A DNA stretch of 64,000 nt from Acanthamoeba castellanii str. Neff (GCF_000313135.1 NW_004457592.1:594722-658721), one strand, 5' to 3'; shown: positions 23,786 to 36,108, counted from the stretch's first letter. Notes: generated from the letters alone by a model not told the origin. A program made the numbers and translations.

Positions 23786-24180
23786 GCGGGCCAATTCCCC
23801 TTGAAACATTTTCGGCAGCACATGTGCATATGTCATGCAGGCGGCTACCGAGAGCGGCGGAAGACAGGGATAAGTTGGTTGTTAGCGTTCCCATCTTCGT
23901 CTGGGGAAAGCAAGGAGAAGCGGAACGTGGATTTTGTTTGTGGTCTTTTATGATGGCCATTGACCTCGCGTGTTTCGCGTTGTGCACAGTCTCGAGTCTG
24001 TGAGACTGCGGGAAGACCCAGTCCCGACCACACGCCTTCCACCAAAACGTAAACTGCTTCTTAACAGTTTCGGTTTGCTGCGCTTTGGCGAGAAAACACA
24101 CCAACATCACATTTTGTACAAACAACACGATGGCGGCCGTCTCTTTGACCCCACTGTAATCACGTGCGCTCGCTTGGCCT

Positions 24181-25867
24181 TCACTTGGCCGCTCCGCCTC
24201 GGCCTCGGCCTCGACCTCGGCCGGCCAGCTTGCCCTTCCTCTTGGCCGTTGTCTTCTCCTCGTGCTCGTCGCTGGCCGCGGCCAGGCCGTCCTCCTCCAC
24301 CTCGACCATGTCGTACAGGTGCTGCCCATCACCTGCCACGCCGGCCTCCATCTCCTCCACCACCTCGATGTCATCACCGTCGGCAAAGGCCTCGTCGTCA
24401 TCGATACCGAACGAAATGAGCGCCGACTCGGCCTCCGGCGCCGAGGCTCGGCCCTTCTTCTTGGGCGGCTGCTTGCGCACGACTCCTCCCCTGGCTTTGG
24501 CGACCGCAGCCGAGGCGAGACCCGCGCCGCCTCCACCGAGGGCTGCCGCCGCCCGCTTGCCCTGGTGCTGCTTGGCCGTGAGGCCGGGGCCGCCGCGAGT
24601 ACCGCTGGTGCCGTGCTGCTCGTCCGGTGGCAGCATAGCAGCATGGAGCAGCTCATCGCCGGTGTGCGCCTCTTCTTTGAGCATGAGCAGCGCTCGCTGC
24701 TTGCCGTGTTCGCCGTACGTGGCATCGTCGTCGTCTTCGTCATCATCGTCCTCTGTCGCGCGCGGTGAATGGTGTGATGTGAGTGGCCAAGAAAGTGAGA
24801 GAATGGAACGAAGTGGTCGGCCGAAACGCACCAAAGGATGGGCTGGCCATGTACAGCGAAGGGTTGGGCGTGTAGACGTCGTCGTCCAAGGCCTTCATCC
24901 GCCGCGAGGCGATGCGCGACGAGTTGCGCGCCATGCGCCCGATCCCCATACACTTCTCGAGGTGCGGGGCGTAGCGCGACGCCACCTGCTCACGTGGTTA
25001 CTTAGCCGTCTCATGTCTTGTGGCATCACAGTGGAGGCTGGCTCGGGCGACGACGGGGGAGAGAACGCACCACTGTGCGCCCGCAGTTGAGACAGTCGAA
25101 GCGGACTTCTCCGGTGACCACCTTGCCGCTGACCGCCTGCCCGAAGATGTCGTAGCCGTTCTTGTCCAGAATGCCGCTCGGGTACTGATCTTCACAGTTG
25201 AAGCACGTCAACCCCATCTTCGCCTTGCTGTTGCGCGTTGTGCGTGTGCGGTGGTGCGTGTGCGGTGGTGCGTGTGCGGTGACGCACGAGCTTTAGTCGA
25301 AGCGTTCCAGGCGAATGGAAGGGGGTGGACGTGCCGATGCATTTCAAAGACGACTTCGCGCAGGAGGTCGTCGACGAGGTCCTGGAACACTTCGGCCACC
25401 ATGGCCTCCTTGGTCTGCTGCACCTGCTCCGGTCGGCCCCAGGTCCCGTTGCGATGCTCCCGATGCTGGGCCTCGGCTCCTCCTCCTCCTCCACCCGCGC
25501 CCACGTCTCCGTCGTCCACCACCTCCTCCCCACTCCCACCTTCGCTACCACTCGCAGCACCGCGGCTCGCGGGCGATGGAGTCGCAGCACCTCCTTCGCC
25601 GTCAGCTGCTGCTGATGCTGCGGCCGTTGCTGCGACGCTTCTGGCCCCGCCCCGCCCGCGCCCTCGCCCAGCCGCGCCGCCAGCAGCAGCAGCGGCGCCT
25701 CGTCCCCGCCCTGCCCCTGCAGCGCGGGTCTTGCCCGCCCCGCGCCCAGCGGCTGCTGCACCGCCTCTGCGCCGTACGCCCCCGGGGGCCGAGGCTGCGG
25801 TGGTGGGGGCGGCCACGCTGAAGCTGAACGTGTCGCCCTCGTCGCCCCCGTCCACCGTCCGCTCCAT
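24181..25867 (-). CDS. SGF11: SAGA deubiquitinase-module subunit SGF11 / ATXN7L3 homologue
   Basis: Four exons: 25867-25331, 25223-25071, 24985-24832, 24752-24181, giving 471 residues. An Ala/Gly/Arg-rich N-terminus (about 1-140) precedes VAEVFQDLVDDLLREVVFEM, the amphipathic helix that in SGF11 packs against the Ubp8/Sgf73/Sus1 core. The SGF11 zinc finger follows: FDCLNCGRTVVASRYAPHLE then KCMGIGRMARNSSRIASRR, with C-x2-C...H-x3-C. Family role: zinc-finger subunit of the module that removes ubiquitin from histone H2B. Odd points are the long low-complexity N-terminus and a 200-residue Asp/Glu- then Lys/Arg/Gly-rich C-terminus, both absent from the short yeast protein. An extra CxxC pair (TCFNCEDQY) sits between helix and finger, and could be a second metal site. 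Confidence 0.88.
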
Positions 25868-26152
25868 GGATTCGTCGTGCGCGGGTACGGGTACAGATGC
25901 TCGGCGCGCTGTGACCGTCCAACGTTCAACGAGAAGAGGGTGCCCGAAGGGAAGAGAGGATACGGAGACAAACCGGAAGCTGAAGCAGTGCTGTCCCGCC
26001 TCCTTTGCTGTGTTTTCCTTTTGAGTTTCTTTTGCATTCCTGGTTCTGGGGTACCAAAAGACATAAAAGAAATAAATTAAATAAATACAGCTAGAAGGCA
26101 GAGCTGCGGCCTTGCTCGGTTCTTGTCAAATCAACATGGAAGCTGTCTTTAC

Positions 26153-27778
26153 TCAGAACTCGAAACTGGCGGCGTTGCTCAGCTCCTGGTAGTCGCTCGC
26201 GAGGGTGGTGATGATCTCGCAGGCCTCGGTGAACTCGCCTTCGTCAATGCCCTCGCCCACGTACCAGTGGACGAAGGCCCGCTTGGCCAACATGAGGCGG
26301 TACTGGCGGTACACGCGGGAGAACACTTCGACGATCGCGGTGGTGTTGGACACCATGCAGCACGCGCGGGGCACCTGGGCAAGGTCGCCTCCGGGCACCG
26401 CCGCGGGCGGCTCCTTGTTGACGCCGCACTTGGGGCTCGTCGGGCACCAGTCCACGAACTAACAAAGCGAGGATCAGGCAAGGTTGAGCACGAGACTGCT
26501 CTGTCGACTTCGCAAAGCCTCACTCTGCTTACCTGGACGGTCTTGGAGGTCTTGATCTTAGCAACGGAGGCGTGAACGTCCTTGGCCACTATGTCGCCAC
26601 GGTACATCATGCACACGGCCATGTATTTGCCTGAAGATGAAGCCCCTGAGAGTCAGACAAGCTAGAACTGTGGCAGGCCTGCTGGCATACCGTGGCGACG
26701 TCGTGGAGAGGCGTACCATTACGCGGGTCACATTTCGCCATTATGGAAGAGGGATCGAAAGCTGCGCTGGTGAGCTCCTCGACCGTGAGCCTCTCGCGGT
26801 CCACATTGGCGGCGCCAACGATTGGTGCATACGAGCATAGCAGGAGGTGGATACGCGGGAAGGGAATCAAGCCGACCTGGAACTCGTTGATGACGTCGAT
26901 TTTGAGCGCACCTTCGAAGCGGAGGGAGACGGTGAGCGAGGAGATGACCTGCGCGATCAACCTGTTCAGGTTGCTGTACGTCGGGCGCTCTACATTGAGC
27001 TTGGTCTTGCAGATGTCATAGAGGGCCTGGGCGAGGAAAAGCAGCATTGGCATCGTCAGCGCCTTTGAACAGTTACATCAGGAATTGTGCATACCTCATT
27101 GTCGAACATGAAGGCCATGTTGGCGTGCTCGAGAAGAAAACGGGTCGAGAACATGGCGTTGTAGGGTTCAACGACGCTGGTGCTGGCCTGAGGCGACGGA
27201 AACACGCAGAAGTCGAGCTTGCTCTTTTTGGGGAAGTCGAAGGAGAGCCGCTCGAGCAGAAGCGAGCCGAAGCCAGAACCGGTACCGCCGCCAACGGAAT
27301 GGAACAGGAAGAAGCCCTGAAGGCCATCGCACTGCTCAGTGAGCTTACGGACGCGCTCGCTTACCATCTCGATGTTCTCTTTGCCAACCGTGTAGTGGCC
27401 GCGAGCGTAGTTGCTCGCGGCGTCCTCGTAGGCGTTCAGCAGCTGGTCGGGGTGGTAGAGCTGGGCCATCGGTCCGTTTCTGATCTGGTCGATCACCGAT
27501 GGCTCTAAGTCGAAGTGCAGCGCACGCGGCACATACTGCACAAAGGGCAAGAAAAGAAAGCTTGTTGGGAGAGGCGAAACTAGAAGTAGACGAGTGAAGT
27601 TGTGCAATACCTTGCCAGAGCTGGTCTCGTTGAAGAAGGTGCCGAGGCCGGACTCCGTACGCCCTGGGAGCAGGGTGCCGTCGCTGTGGATGCCGTGTTC
27701 GAGACAGTACAGCTCCCAACAAGCGTTGCCGACCTGCACGCCGGCCTGCCCTACGTGCAACGAGATGATTTCCCTCAT
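26153..27778 (-). CDS. Divergent alpha-tubulin without an acidic C-terminal tail
   Basis: Five exons: 27778-27611, 27535-27095, 27026-26717, 26630-26533, 26458-26153, giving 440 residues. It starts [20 protein letters not shown]. Alpha-type features are ELYCLEHGI, the GTP loop [21 protein letters not shown] in helix H8 with the Glu used to hydrolyse beta-tubulin [23 protein letters not shown], and [18 protein letters not shown]. Departures: the H1-S2 loop is shortened, so the acetylated Lys40 is absent. One residue is inserted before NEFQ. The C-terminus ends [14 protein letters not shown] instead of the Glu-rich tail with terminal Tyr. It looks like a specialised isotype, perhaps for a particular microtubule array; that is inference. 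The first Met is chosen because it is the conserved tubulin start. Confidence 0.9.
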
Positions 27779-27947
27779 GTGTCTCACTTCGGCACGTCTG
27801 CGCCCTCCCTCGCTCGAGCCCGGGCCTCGGTCTAGGCCAATCCGCACGTGCAAGGGAAGAGGTAACCTCTTAACTGAAGTGCCAGTAAGGCGCTTCAGTG
27901 AAGAGTACCAAAAAAGCGCGGGAAAACCTTTTAGTTGTGTTGTCTCA

Positions 27948-30900
27948 TCAGCAGCGCTCAAAGACCTTGTAGAGCTTCTCGAGACAGGCGATCTGCACGA
28001 CGGCGCCGTTGTTGCTCAGGCAGCTGGGTGGCGTGAAGTTGTTGCGCATCACCCGGAAGATGACGTGTTCCACCTTCCTCTCGTACGTAGCCCAGTCCTC
28101 TGCTCATGAGAGAACGAGAGAGCAAAAGTGGTGTGCACGTCAACATCCGGACTAGTCGGGTGGGGAGAGGAGGGAGGGCCGCGGGGCACCTTCGCCTTCG
28201 GCAGGAGGTTCGTTGAGGAGAAGATGCTGCGGTGGCCGAATGGCGTAGAAACGTGCGATCTCCTGCGCTACGGTCTCGAAGCACTTCTGCTCCTCGTTCC
28301 AGTTGCAGCCACCCAGCGTCAGCAGGAAGCGCGGGAGGTGCTGCATGTCTGCATTATCATTTCGTCACAAGCACACATGATGAGCTCCATCTTCAACTGT
28401 TGTCAGCGCTCAATGGTAAGCTCAGGTTGTTGTGGCCGTACCTGGCACGAAATCGTCGAGCACCTGGGGTAGTGTGTGCAGCTCGCCCTCGCTGTCGATC
28501 TCAATCTTGAAATACTCGCTGAGCATTGGCGCGCGGCTCACGAAGATGGCCATGATGTACTACACGCGTCACGATTCAAGGGTGCCCAGCGGTCGGTGAG
28601 CAAGGCTCTCCCTTGGGAGCACACGGGAATCATCCGGATATGAGTACCTGGATAATCTCCTCCTTCGCGCCGTCTTCTTCAACCCACCCACTTTCTGGGT
28701 CGTCGAGTGCCATCTGCAGCAGGACGGCGATCGGAATTGGACGAGCGAAGCGGATGGGCATGAAAGTGGAGAACCGGCGCAGGGTTTCCTCGTAGAGCAG
28801 CTTCTTACTGCACCGCACCATCAAAAAAAAAAATCAGAGCCGACGTGTCAGCCTCCAACACGTGGGTAGGAATGAACAATCACCACGTTACACGTACGCT
28901 AGCGGTCGAATCTTGCAGACATAAAGCTTGGTACGATGCTGTATGCAGGCCAACTCCGCATTCGCAAGGCCCACCCATGTGTGGTGCTTCAGAAGCTCGG
29001 CCAGACCTGAACGCAACAGCAGCAGAAACAACATTCCGCTCAAATATATAATCTGTTCTGACCGAAGATCTGGCGAGTGCTGGATGACGCACCTTCGTGG
29101 CATTGTTCGTCGATTTGTTCCAGTAGGTTGCGTACGCTGGTGAGCATTGACGGGCGGTACGTCCTGTGAGGTTACAGTACGCGGACAAGGCGATCAGTCC
29201 TCAGTGTCATACTAACTTGAACGGAAGGAAAGAAGAGACCTGCGCGGTCGCTGTGAGCTAACTGTCTGTGATCCAGCAACCTCGCCTCGCGGCTGTCGTT
29301 GGGAACCCGAGCCCTGATAGGAGGCAGAATGAGTCGGCAAATGTACGCTGAGAATATTGCATGTGGTCAGTACCCTTTGAGGAGTAAGGAAGGCATCTAA
29401 AGTCTGCATCCTATCGTCAGTGCGCACAAGCTTGTTCTGGCTCATCGCTGTATTCGCACCACGGCAAATTAGCCTCTACCGGGTGGTCCTGTAGACCAAT
29501 GGGTTGGCGCACCTGCTCTTGGCGTTGTGCTGCTGGGTCGCTGAGCGGGGGTCAAGACTAAGAGTAAATAGTGGTCAGTGAGGCCAGCAGCTCAATTAGG
29601 GTACAGAGTTGTTTGAGGGCGCCAAACGTACAATCATCGTCATTTACGTCATCCAGCAGATCGATATCGGGGGGCGTTTGCGTTGGTCGGGGTCTCGACG
29701 ACGACGACGATGAGGAAGAGGAGGAAGAACTGGAAGATCCGGGCTGAATAGGATAACGAATTAAGAACCGGTACACGTCGCAGCACGGCAGCTGCAGATC
29801 CGAAAGACGGGAAGGCACTGTACCGTACTACTCACAGTAAACGTGCGGGAGCTGTTTGCGCCGACCAACTTGGCTTTGATCGTATTCTGAATTGACTCTA
29901 TGATGGTGTCTTCGCTGAGGAAATGCACCTTGTGTATGAGAGAGAGACCAGTGAGTTCATGCAGTTGAAACGCAGGTGCCATTAGTGACAAGTCTTACTG
30001 TACCACTTTCTTGGTCGGATGCACATTGACGTCGACGTTTTGCGGCGCCATAGTGAGCGATAGGTAGAGGAACGGATGCGAGTTCTTCGGCAGGTAGGTG
30101 GAGTAAACCTCCTCCACCGCCCTCTTGATCGCAGGCGACTCCACCCAACGGTCTGAACAAAAAGGACGTGTGTTAAATCAAGTGTGCAGCGCCTCACGTA
30201 AGCGATGAAGCCATAAGGGAGTGTACGGTTGATGAAGAGAATGAAGACGGATTTCTTCTTGTTGTAGTTGGCATTGGAGGCGTAGCCCTCGAGCGAGAAC
30301 TTCAGGCCAGGGTCGTCGTGCTTGATGGGCAGAAGCTCGCGCGATACTTCCACCCCGTACAGAAGTCGGATGTTGTCCAACGTGCTCGAGTCCGGTTGTG
30401 TGTGAATGACGGCTGCGCTTTGACCATGCTGCAAATGTAGAGGAAGAGAAACATTGAGGTTCCGAAGTGGAAGGGCAAGCAAGAGACGAGGCGGGCGGCG
30501 ACCTTCTTGAGAGAGAAGCTTATGTTTGCGTTGTGGATGGCATAGCGAACGATCAGATCGTGTATCTTGTTAAACTCCTCGTTCGGGTTCTTTAGCGCCT
30601 TGCGACGGGCGGGAGCGTTATAGAACAAGTCCTCCACCTTTGCGTCCAACGTGTGAGTCATATTATAGGCCATGGGCTGTACAACTCTATGATCCACTGT
30701 TGTGAGCGTACCGTTATTTGAGTGCCGGGCTTGCCGGCACAAGCCTTGGGTTCGGCAGGAGCACCAGGCTGCAGCGGCACAAGCTTGCTGTCAGCGTACT
30801 TGGCCCTAGTGTGCAGCAAAAGATTGAGCGACGACGTAGTGACGATGAAAGGGTGGGCTCCTCAAGGAGAGAGGTGATTCGAGAGAGGGAGAGAGATAGA

Positions 30901-31487
30901 GACGTACTTGTAGGCCACGGGCGAGCCTGCGGTCATGGTGGTGATGGTGACGTGGGCGACATGGCTGATGCTGGCCAGGGCTTCCCCACGAAAGCCGTAG
31001 GTGGCGATCTGTCGCAGGTCCTCATACTGCACCAGCTTGCTCGTAGTGAATCGCTCACACACGATTTCCATGTCCTCTTTCTGTTTCGTTTGCAGAGCAT
31101 CGCAGTTGCGGTCAAAAGAGGAACAAACAACCCTGGAGATTGAAGGTTGAGAACCTTGATGCCATGCCCATTGTCTTGGATTTGCAGGAGCTTGAGGCCG
31201 CCTTCCTTGACCATAACGTTGATGTGCGTTGATTTGGCGTCGATGCAGTTCTCCATCATCTCCTTGAGGGCGTTCGCTGGCCGCAGCACTACCTCACCAG
31301 CCGCGATTCTGTTCACAACGGTCTCATCGAGCTTCTGGATGCGCCTCGGAAGTAGAGCTGGGGGCGGCACCGAACCCGCCGCTGATGTTGGTGTTGCTGT
31401 TGCTGATGCGGTTTGGCCCGAGCTTGGCATCACAGGCGAAGCACTGGGCTGATTACCGGTCTGCTCTCCCCCTGCATCCATCTCCAT
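27948..31487 (-). CDS. MLH1: DNA mismatch repair protein MLH1 (MutL homologue)
   Basis: Seventeen exons: 31487-31155, 31080-30908, 30805-30712, 30637-30503, 30428-30227, 30152-30004, 29928-29836, 29743-29632, 29557-29513, 29447-29374, 29313-29240, 29163-29093, 29006-28898, 28807-28648, 28559-28442, 28348-28190, 28099-27948, giving 750 residues. The GHKL ATPase motifs are [35 protein letters not shown] and [24 protein letters not shown] closes the N-terminal domain. A Ser/Pro-rich linker contains RMQTLDAFL, similar to the linker motif of other MLH1 proteins. The C-terminal dimerisation domain ends KLYKVFERC, the diagnostic MLH1 terminus. Family role: heterodimer with PMS-type MutL, acting after MutS. 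Start: the Met at 31487 follows AVEK in an open frame reaching 31571, so an earlier Met is possible. Confidence 0.94.
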
Positions 31488-31598
31488 CTTCTCAACCGCT
31501 CTTTGCCGGTTGCCCCCTTCCCGCCCAAATTGTTTTCCTCGCAATTTGTCCTTTGTTTTCCAAATTTTCATTGTTTTCCTTTTGTTTTTCCTTCAAAT

Positions 31599-34449
31599 CT
31601 AGATCTTTTTCTTGTTGAGGAAGCGCAGGGAGAGGTAGGCCAGCGTGTGGGCCAACACGATGGAGCCCGCGAGGAAGAGGAAGTCGGCCCAGATCTTGGT
31701 TTCGACGTTGGCATGGTCGAGCACGGCCTCGCCCGTAATGACGCCGCCGGTCAAATCAGTCGCGTACTGGCTGTTGACCGTGGATGGCGTGAAGGTGTCG
31801 TGTCCGATGTGGTACTCGTTGAGGAGAGCCAGTTCGTAGGTGTACTTCATGAACGAGGTCCAGCGCGCCCAGAAGATCCAATCTCGCAGCGTCCTCCTGC
31901 TGATGAAGAATCCACCTGAACAAGAGAAGATAATGCTGTGATGTGAGCACCGAAATTATGAAGAAGACGAAGGGGCCAAAGCGTACCGAGAAGTATAGTG
32001 ACCAGGAGAATGATGACGGAGAGCACCATCGCCTTGGACATGTCGGGAATGGTAGTCCCGATGAGGAGGCCCATGACGCTGCTGAAGACGGCGAGCATGC
32101 AGATCGTGAGGACGTACAGGAAGAAGGCCCCGGCGTGTTCCGTAAGTCCCACCTGCAGGAAAAGAACGAAGAAGAACGAATAGAACGAAGATTGATGAAC
32201 ACCGGCACTGATGATGCCACCTATTCATGGGTAGTACTCGTGGTGTAACGTACCATCCAGTAGGTGATTACGGCGTAAACGAAGGGGAGAACCAGCATGA
32301 GTGGGACCTCAGCAAGGACCTTGGCCAAGTAGTACGCCGAGAGGCGGTAGGTGCCCGTGTCCCGCTCCTTGTTCAGCACCGCTCGCTCCGCAGGGACTAG
32401 AAGGCAGAGATTACTTGGGCGTCAGGCTCCAATCAACTCGCATTTGGCTGGCGTGTGAGCACGTACATGCCATCAACGTCTCGAACCAGGGCATCATCAG
32501 CCATTGCATCGTACTACATTGAGGCAAATGTGGAAAAGAAGTCAACACAAGCAAGTGAGTAGCTCGAGTAGGCAGAGTAAGGGACCATACCTGAAGAACA
32601 AGAATCCGTTTCGGTCGCCGATTTGTCTTTCTGTGGTGTTTGTGCATCCAGCTTCAGCAGATGCAGAGGGCCAAGGTTGTCGAGTTCAGGGAGTAAAGGG
32701 AGCGCACCGTCCTTGCCAAGACGCAACCACAGCAGGCCCGAAAGCACGGCGAGCGCCACGACGAGGACTACTTGCCGCCAGCACAAAATCTCGGCCCGCC
32801 GCTGCTTGAATGTGCGCTGGGCCAGGATCCAAAGCTGCAACCAGAAGGGCGTCGTGTACTTCTTCCCCTTTCTCAGGTCTTGCACCGTCCGCTCCAGCTC
32901 ACTCTGGTCCTCTTCTTCTTGCATCTCCTTCTCCGCCGGCTGCTCCTGCTTCTGCTCCTGGGCAGCGTAGGAGTCGATCAGGAGCTGCCGCACGGTTCGT
33001 CCGTCCTTGCTCGGCTTGTGGCAGCTCACCACCTCGACTGCAGAACCGGCCTCGCATTCGCATCAGCAAAAAACGGGGAGACAATGACCATAGGCAATGA
33101 ATGGGAGCCGTACGCATGAAGTCAGCCGCGTTGTAGCCGATTGGCGCGTGGAGGCCGAGCGAGGCAAAGTAGGAGAGGACGTCTTTGGTGGGACCCGAGT
33201 AGACCGTCCACCCGCCCTCGGCCAGCAGGATCACCCGGTCGAACATGAGGAACATGGCCGACGACGGCTGGTGGATGGTCGACACCACCGTGTGTCCGCT
33301 CTGGGCCAGCGCGCGCATCGACACCACAAGGCCCAGCGACGTCGCCGCATCCAACCCTGTTGTTGTTGGTATTCATGCATGAGGAGCGCATCAGACAAGG
33401 CACTTCTGCAGATGGAATGGAAGATGGGTGGGTACCGGTGGTGGGCTCGTCCAGGAAGACGAGTGGTCGGTTACCGACGATCTCCGTGGCGATGTTCGTT
33501 CGCTTTCTCTCGCCTCCGGACACGCCCCTCTGTTTCGTCACGATTAGTTCTTGTACGTGGGTAAGATCGAGGGCTGGGTGAATGATGCCCGTACGGTCCA
33601 GCCGTCGCCAACGATCGTGTTGGCGCATCGCGAGATGCCCAACTCGTTCAACACGTCCTCCACGGCAGCCTTCTTGTCGGCGGCCGACATCTTGCGCGGC
33701 AGCTTGAGCATGGCCGCCGTGCGCACCGTCTCCCGCACGCTGATCTCCGGGAAGAAAATATCCTCCTGCAGCACGTAGGCCATGCGCCGCTTGAGCCGTG
33801 CGGCCGTAATCTTGTCGTTGCCGTTGATCAGCACCTGGCCCGTGAGATGGTTGGCGCCGCCGTGGGTGATGCGCTTGGAGAGCACGTTGAGGAGGGTGGT
33901 CTTGCCCGAGCCGGTGGGACCCATGATGGCAACGAGCTCGCCCGCGCCCACACTCCCGCTCACGTTGTTCAGGATCGGTATCTCGCCGGTCTTGTAGAGG
34001 CCTAAGCGCGTGAGAAGCGCGGGCGGGAGCGGGAGGAACTTGAGCGCCGTCTGGAAGAAGCGGTTTTCGAAGGCCGGCTGTGCGTAGGTGATCTTGTAGT
34101 TGATGTCGCGCCACTCGAGGTTGAGCCTGTTCTTAGGCGGGCGGCAGGAGAAGGGTGTGTCCTGGTCTATTCGCGCGAAGATCGACGCCCCGAACTCGTT
34201 GGCAAGCTCCTCCTCATCCTGCTCGCGCCATACAGGGCATAATAATTTATTATTATTAGCATTATTATTATTACTATTATTACTACATTATTATTTTATA
34301 AAACATTCAAGTGAGGGTGGGGGGTGGCGCACGTCAAAGAGGTCTGTGGAGGGGCGGGCGGTGTATGGTCCGTGGTCCGCGGTGAGCGCATCGCCCACGT
34401 CTTCTGCCAAAGACCCGGAAGAAGAGCTCGAGCTGGTATCGGATAGCAT
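31599..34449 (-). CDS. ABCG-family half-transporter, copy 1
   Basis: Ten exons: 34449-34333, 34218-33595, 33529-33436, 33356-33114, 33037-32708, 32630-32591, 32513-32467, 32396-32254, 32152-31987, 31915-31599, giving 706 residues. Order is NBD then TMD. Walker A is GPTGSGKT near residue 134, Q-loop LQEDIFFPE, signature RGVSGGERKRTN, Walker [17 protein letters not shown] and H-loop HQPSS. An acidic linker (EKEMQEEEDQSELE) precedes six TM segments. The C-terminus is LRFLNKKKI. It is a paralogue of the gene at 38867-41641, with the same architecture and mostly the same intron positions. One intron present here, after LFF, is absent there. It lies head-to-head with a Zn2Cys6 regulator across 193 bp. 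Family role: homo- or heterodimeric export of lipids or hydrophobic compounds; substrate unknown. Confidence 0.9.
33148..33367 (-). repeat. 220-bp tract identical to 40395-40614 (paralogue copy 1)
   Basis: Base-for-base identical by eye to 40395-40614. It covers most of the exon encoding [18 protein letters not shown] through SYFASLGLH, plus the first bases of the adjacent intron. Sequence on both sides of the tract differs between the two ABCG genes. Confidence 0.9.
34246..34297. repeat. TTA/ATT trinucleotide-rich tract
   Basis: AT-only run of ATT/TTA units in intron 1 of ABCG copy 1. It stands out sharply from the GC-rich surroundings. Confidence 0.8.
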
Positions 34450-34642
34450 GTGTGGTTGGTGTCCTCCGGTGCAGAACTCGGGTGTGAAGTAGACAAGACT
34501 GCCGCATTTCCGGCCGTATAAAAAGATAGCAACTCCGGGAGTTTCAAGCGACGGAGCCAACCAGAAAACGAAGCGCTAGACCAATCCAAATTTTGGCGAG
34601 GGTAGAGGAGGAAGAAACTCCAGGCCGGAATCAAAGAAGAAG
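34450..34642. promoter_or_regulatory. Bidirectional promoter between ABCG copy 1 and Zn2Cys6 regulator copy 1, with TATA box
   Basis: 193 bp separate two divergent starts (34449 minus, 34643 plus). On the plus strand a TATAAAAA element lies at 34517-34524, 119 bases before the regulator ATG. No equally clear TATA faces the transporter. A shared promoter makes co-regulation of transporter and regulator plausible; this is inference. Confidence 0.5.
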
Positions 34643-36108
34643 ATGGAGCCAGCCACGCCGACAACCCCAGCGCGCCACGGGCCTTGTATGACGTGCCGCC
34701 TTCGGCATGTGTTGTGCGACCGCCAGCGCCCCTGCGGCCGCTGTGCGCGACTGGGCGAGACAGACCACTGCGTGGACCCGCCCCGCGCGCACAAGAGAGG
34801 CCGCCCTCGCAAGGAGCACCCGCCCCCGCCTCCCACTCGAGCCGCAATCACCACCGCGGCACCACCCCTGCGCCCGGCCGCAAGGTCCACGACCGCTGAG
34901 CCCGTAGCCAGCAGCCCGCCCAGTTTGCAGGCGCCGACCAACGCGGGGAGCCACCAGCTCAGGGAAGAAGGGGAGGAGGGCCACCACGGCTTGGACAGAC
35001 AAGGCGCGGAGGGAAGAGGGGGGCCGGTGCCACCGCTGGACACGACACTCTCGCTTGCCCTCCTGGTCGAGCTGAAGAAGGTGCGCCGCGAGTGCGCGGC
35101 CATGGCGGGCAAGCTCGACCGGATGGCCAAGCGGCAGAAGCTGATGCAGGGCCAGCTCGACAACCTTCTCCAATCTCCTTCCCGCTCTTCATCATCTTCA
35201 GCTTCTTCTTCTCCATCTTCAGCCTCTTCTTCTCCATCTTCTTCATCTTCTACTTTTTCTCCTTGGCGCCCTCTCGATCCTTCTCGCCTGCCGACTGGCT
35301 CGAAGGCGTGAGGCCCTCCCCCACCACCCATTTTCGCCTCCTATCCGCCCAGCCGTCGAGCAACCTGCTCAGCTGCCTGTCCGACCGGCCGTGGATGATC
35401 GAGCGCGTGGTGCCTCTCTCCGAACTGCGCCTGCCCAAGCACCGCTTCCCGGCAGGTAGCGAACAGTACCTCCGGCCAGGCCAGGAGATGCCCGCCACGC
35501 TGGTCACAGGCTTCAACGACCAGTTCTGCAACCTCTTCAAGTACTCTCGGGTTCGTGGCCCCACCTGTTATGTTCCGATGGAGTTTGTTTTGATGGTGTT
35601 GCTGATCTGTTGCTGAGGGGTGATGGGTGGATTGCAGGAGGAGCTAGAGGAGCTGAACGGGCTCCGCCTGTATCCGCGGTCAGTCTGGGAAGCGTTGACT
35701 CCTCTTGCCGAGGAGGTGTTCTGCAAGTGCCCCACTAGCGCTGGCCCCATTTACACCTTCGTGGCGCCCATGATCGACAAGCAAGGCGGCATCCTCTACA
35801 CTGAGTGCCGCTGGCAGGGCTTCTACGACTGGCAAGGCACCATCTCCTGGGGCGTGAGCATCCTTGACCGCTGGAGCGAATCTTTCGTCAATCACCCCGA
35901 GCACCACCATCATCACCAGCCCGCCCTCCCACAACCAGCAGCACAAGAAGAGGCGGCGCCTGCCAGCCAACCCCATCATCTTCACGCCGACCCTACACCT
36001 GCTCATCACCACGACCCAAACAGCTTCCTTGACCACCACCACCACCCTCCTCCCACGCTCGATGACCTGTTGTATGCTCACTTCTTTCAAGACCCCCCTC
36101 CAACATAA
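34643..36108 (+). pseudogene. Zn2Cys6 + AT-hook regulator, copy 1, with a reading-frame break in the Ser tract
   Basis: Proposed exons 34643-35550 and 35638-36108. The N-terminus carries a fungal-type binuclear zinc cluster, CMTCRLRHVLC and CGRCARLGETDHC (C-x2-C-x6-C...C-x2-C-x8-C). An AT-hook-like KRGRPRKE follows, then a short coiled coil (LLVELKKVRRECAAMAGKL). After GQLDN the sequence enters a CTTCTTCTT-rich Ser tract, and the frame used by the conserved C-terminal half (PADWLEGVRP..., WMIERVVPLSELRLPKHRF) is shifted. The exons total 1379 nt, one short of a multiple of three. The N-terminal frame stops at 35311. No GT donor exists in the tract and no nearby donor/acceptor pair restores phase. 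The C-terminus is a conserved unknown domain followed by a His/Pro-rich tail. It may be a recent pseudogene or a base-call error. Confidence 0.65.

Noticed and set aside
35027..35290. An intron that would rescue the frame of Zn2Cys6 copy 1
   Set aside because: The Ser tract contains no GT. The three upstream donors are all phase 0 and no acceptor in range gives the needed phase.
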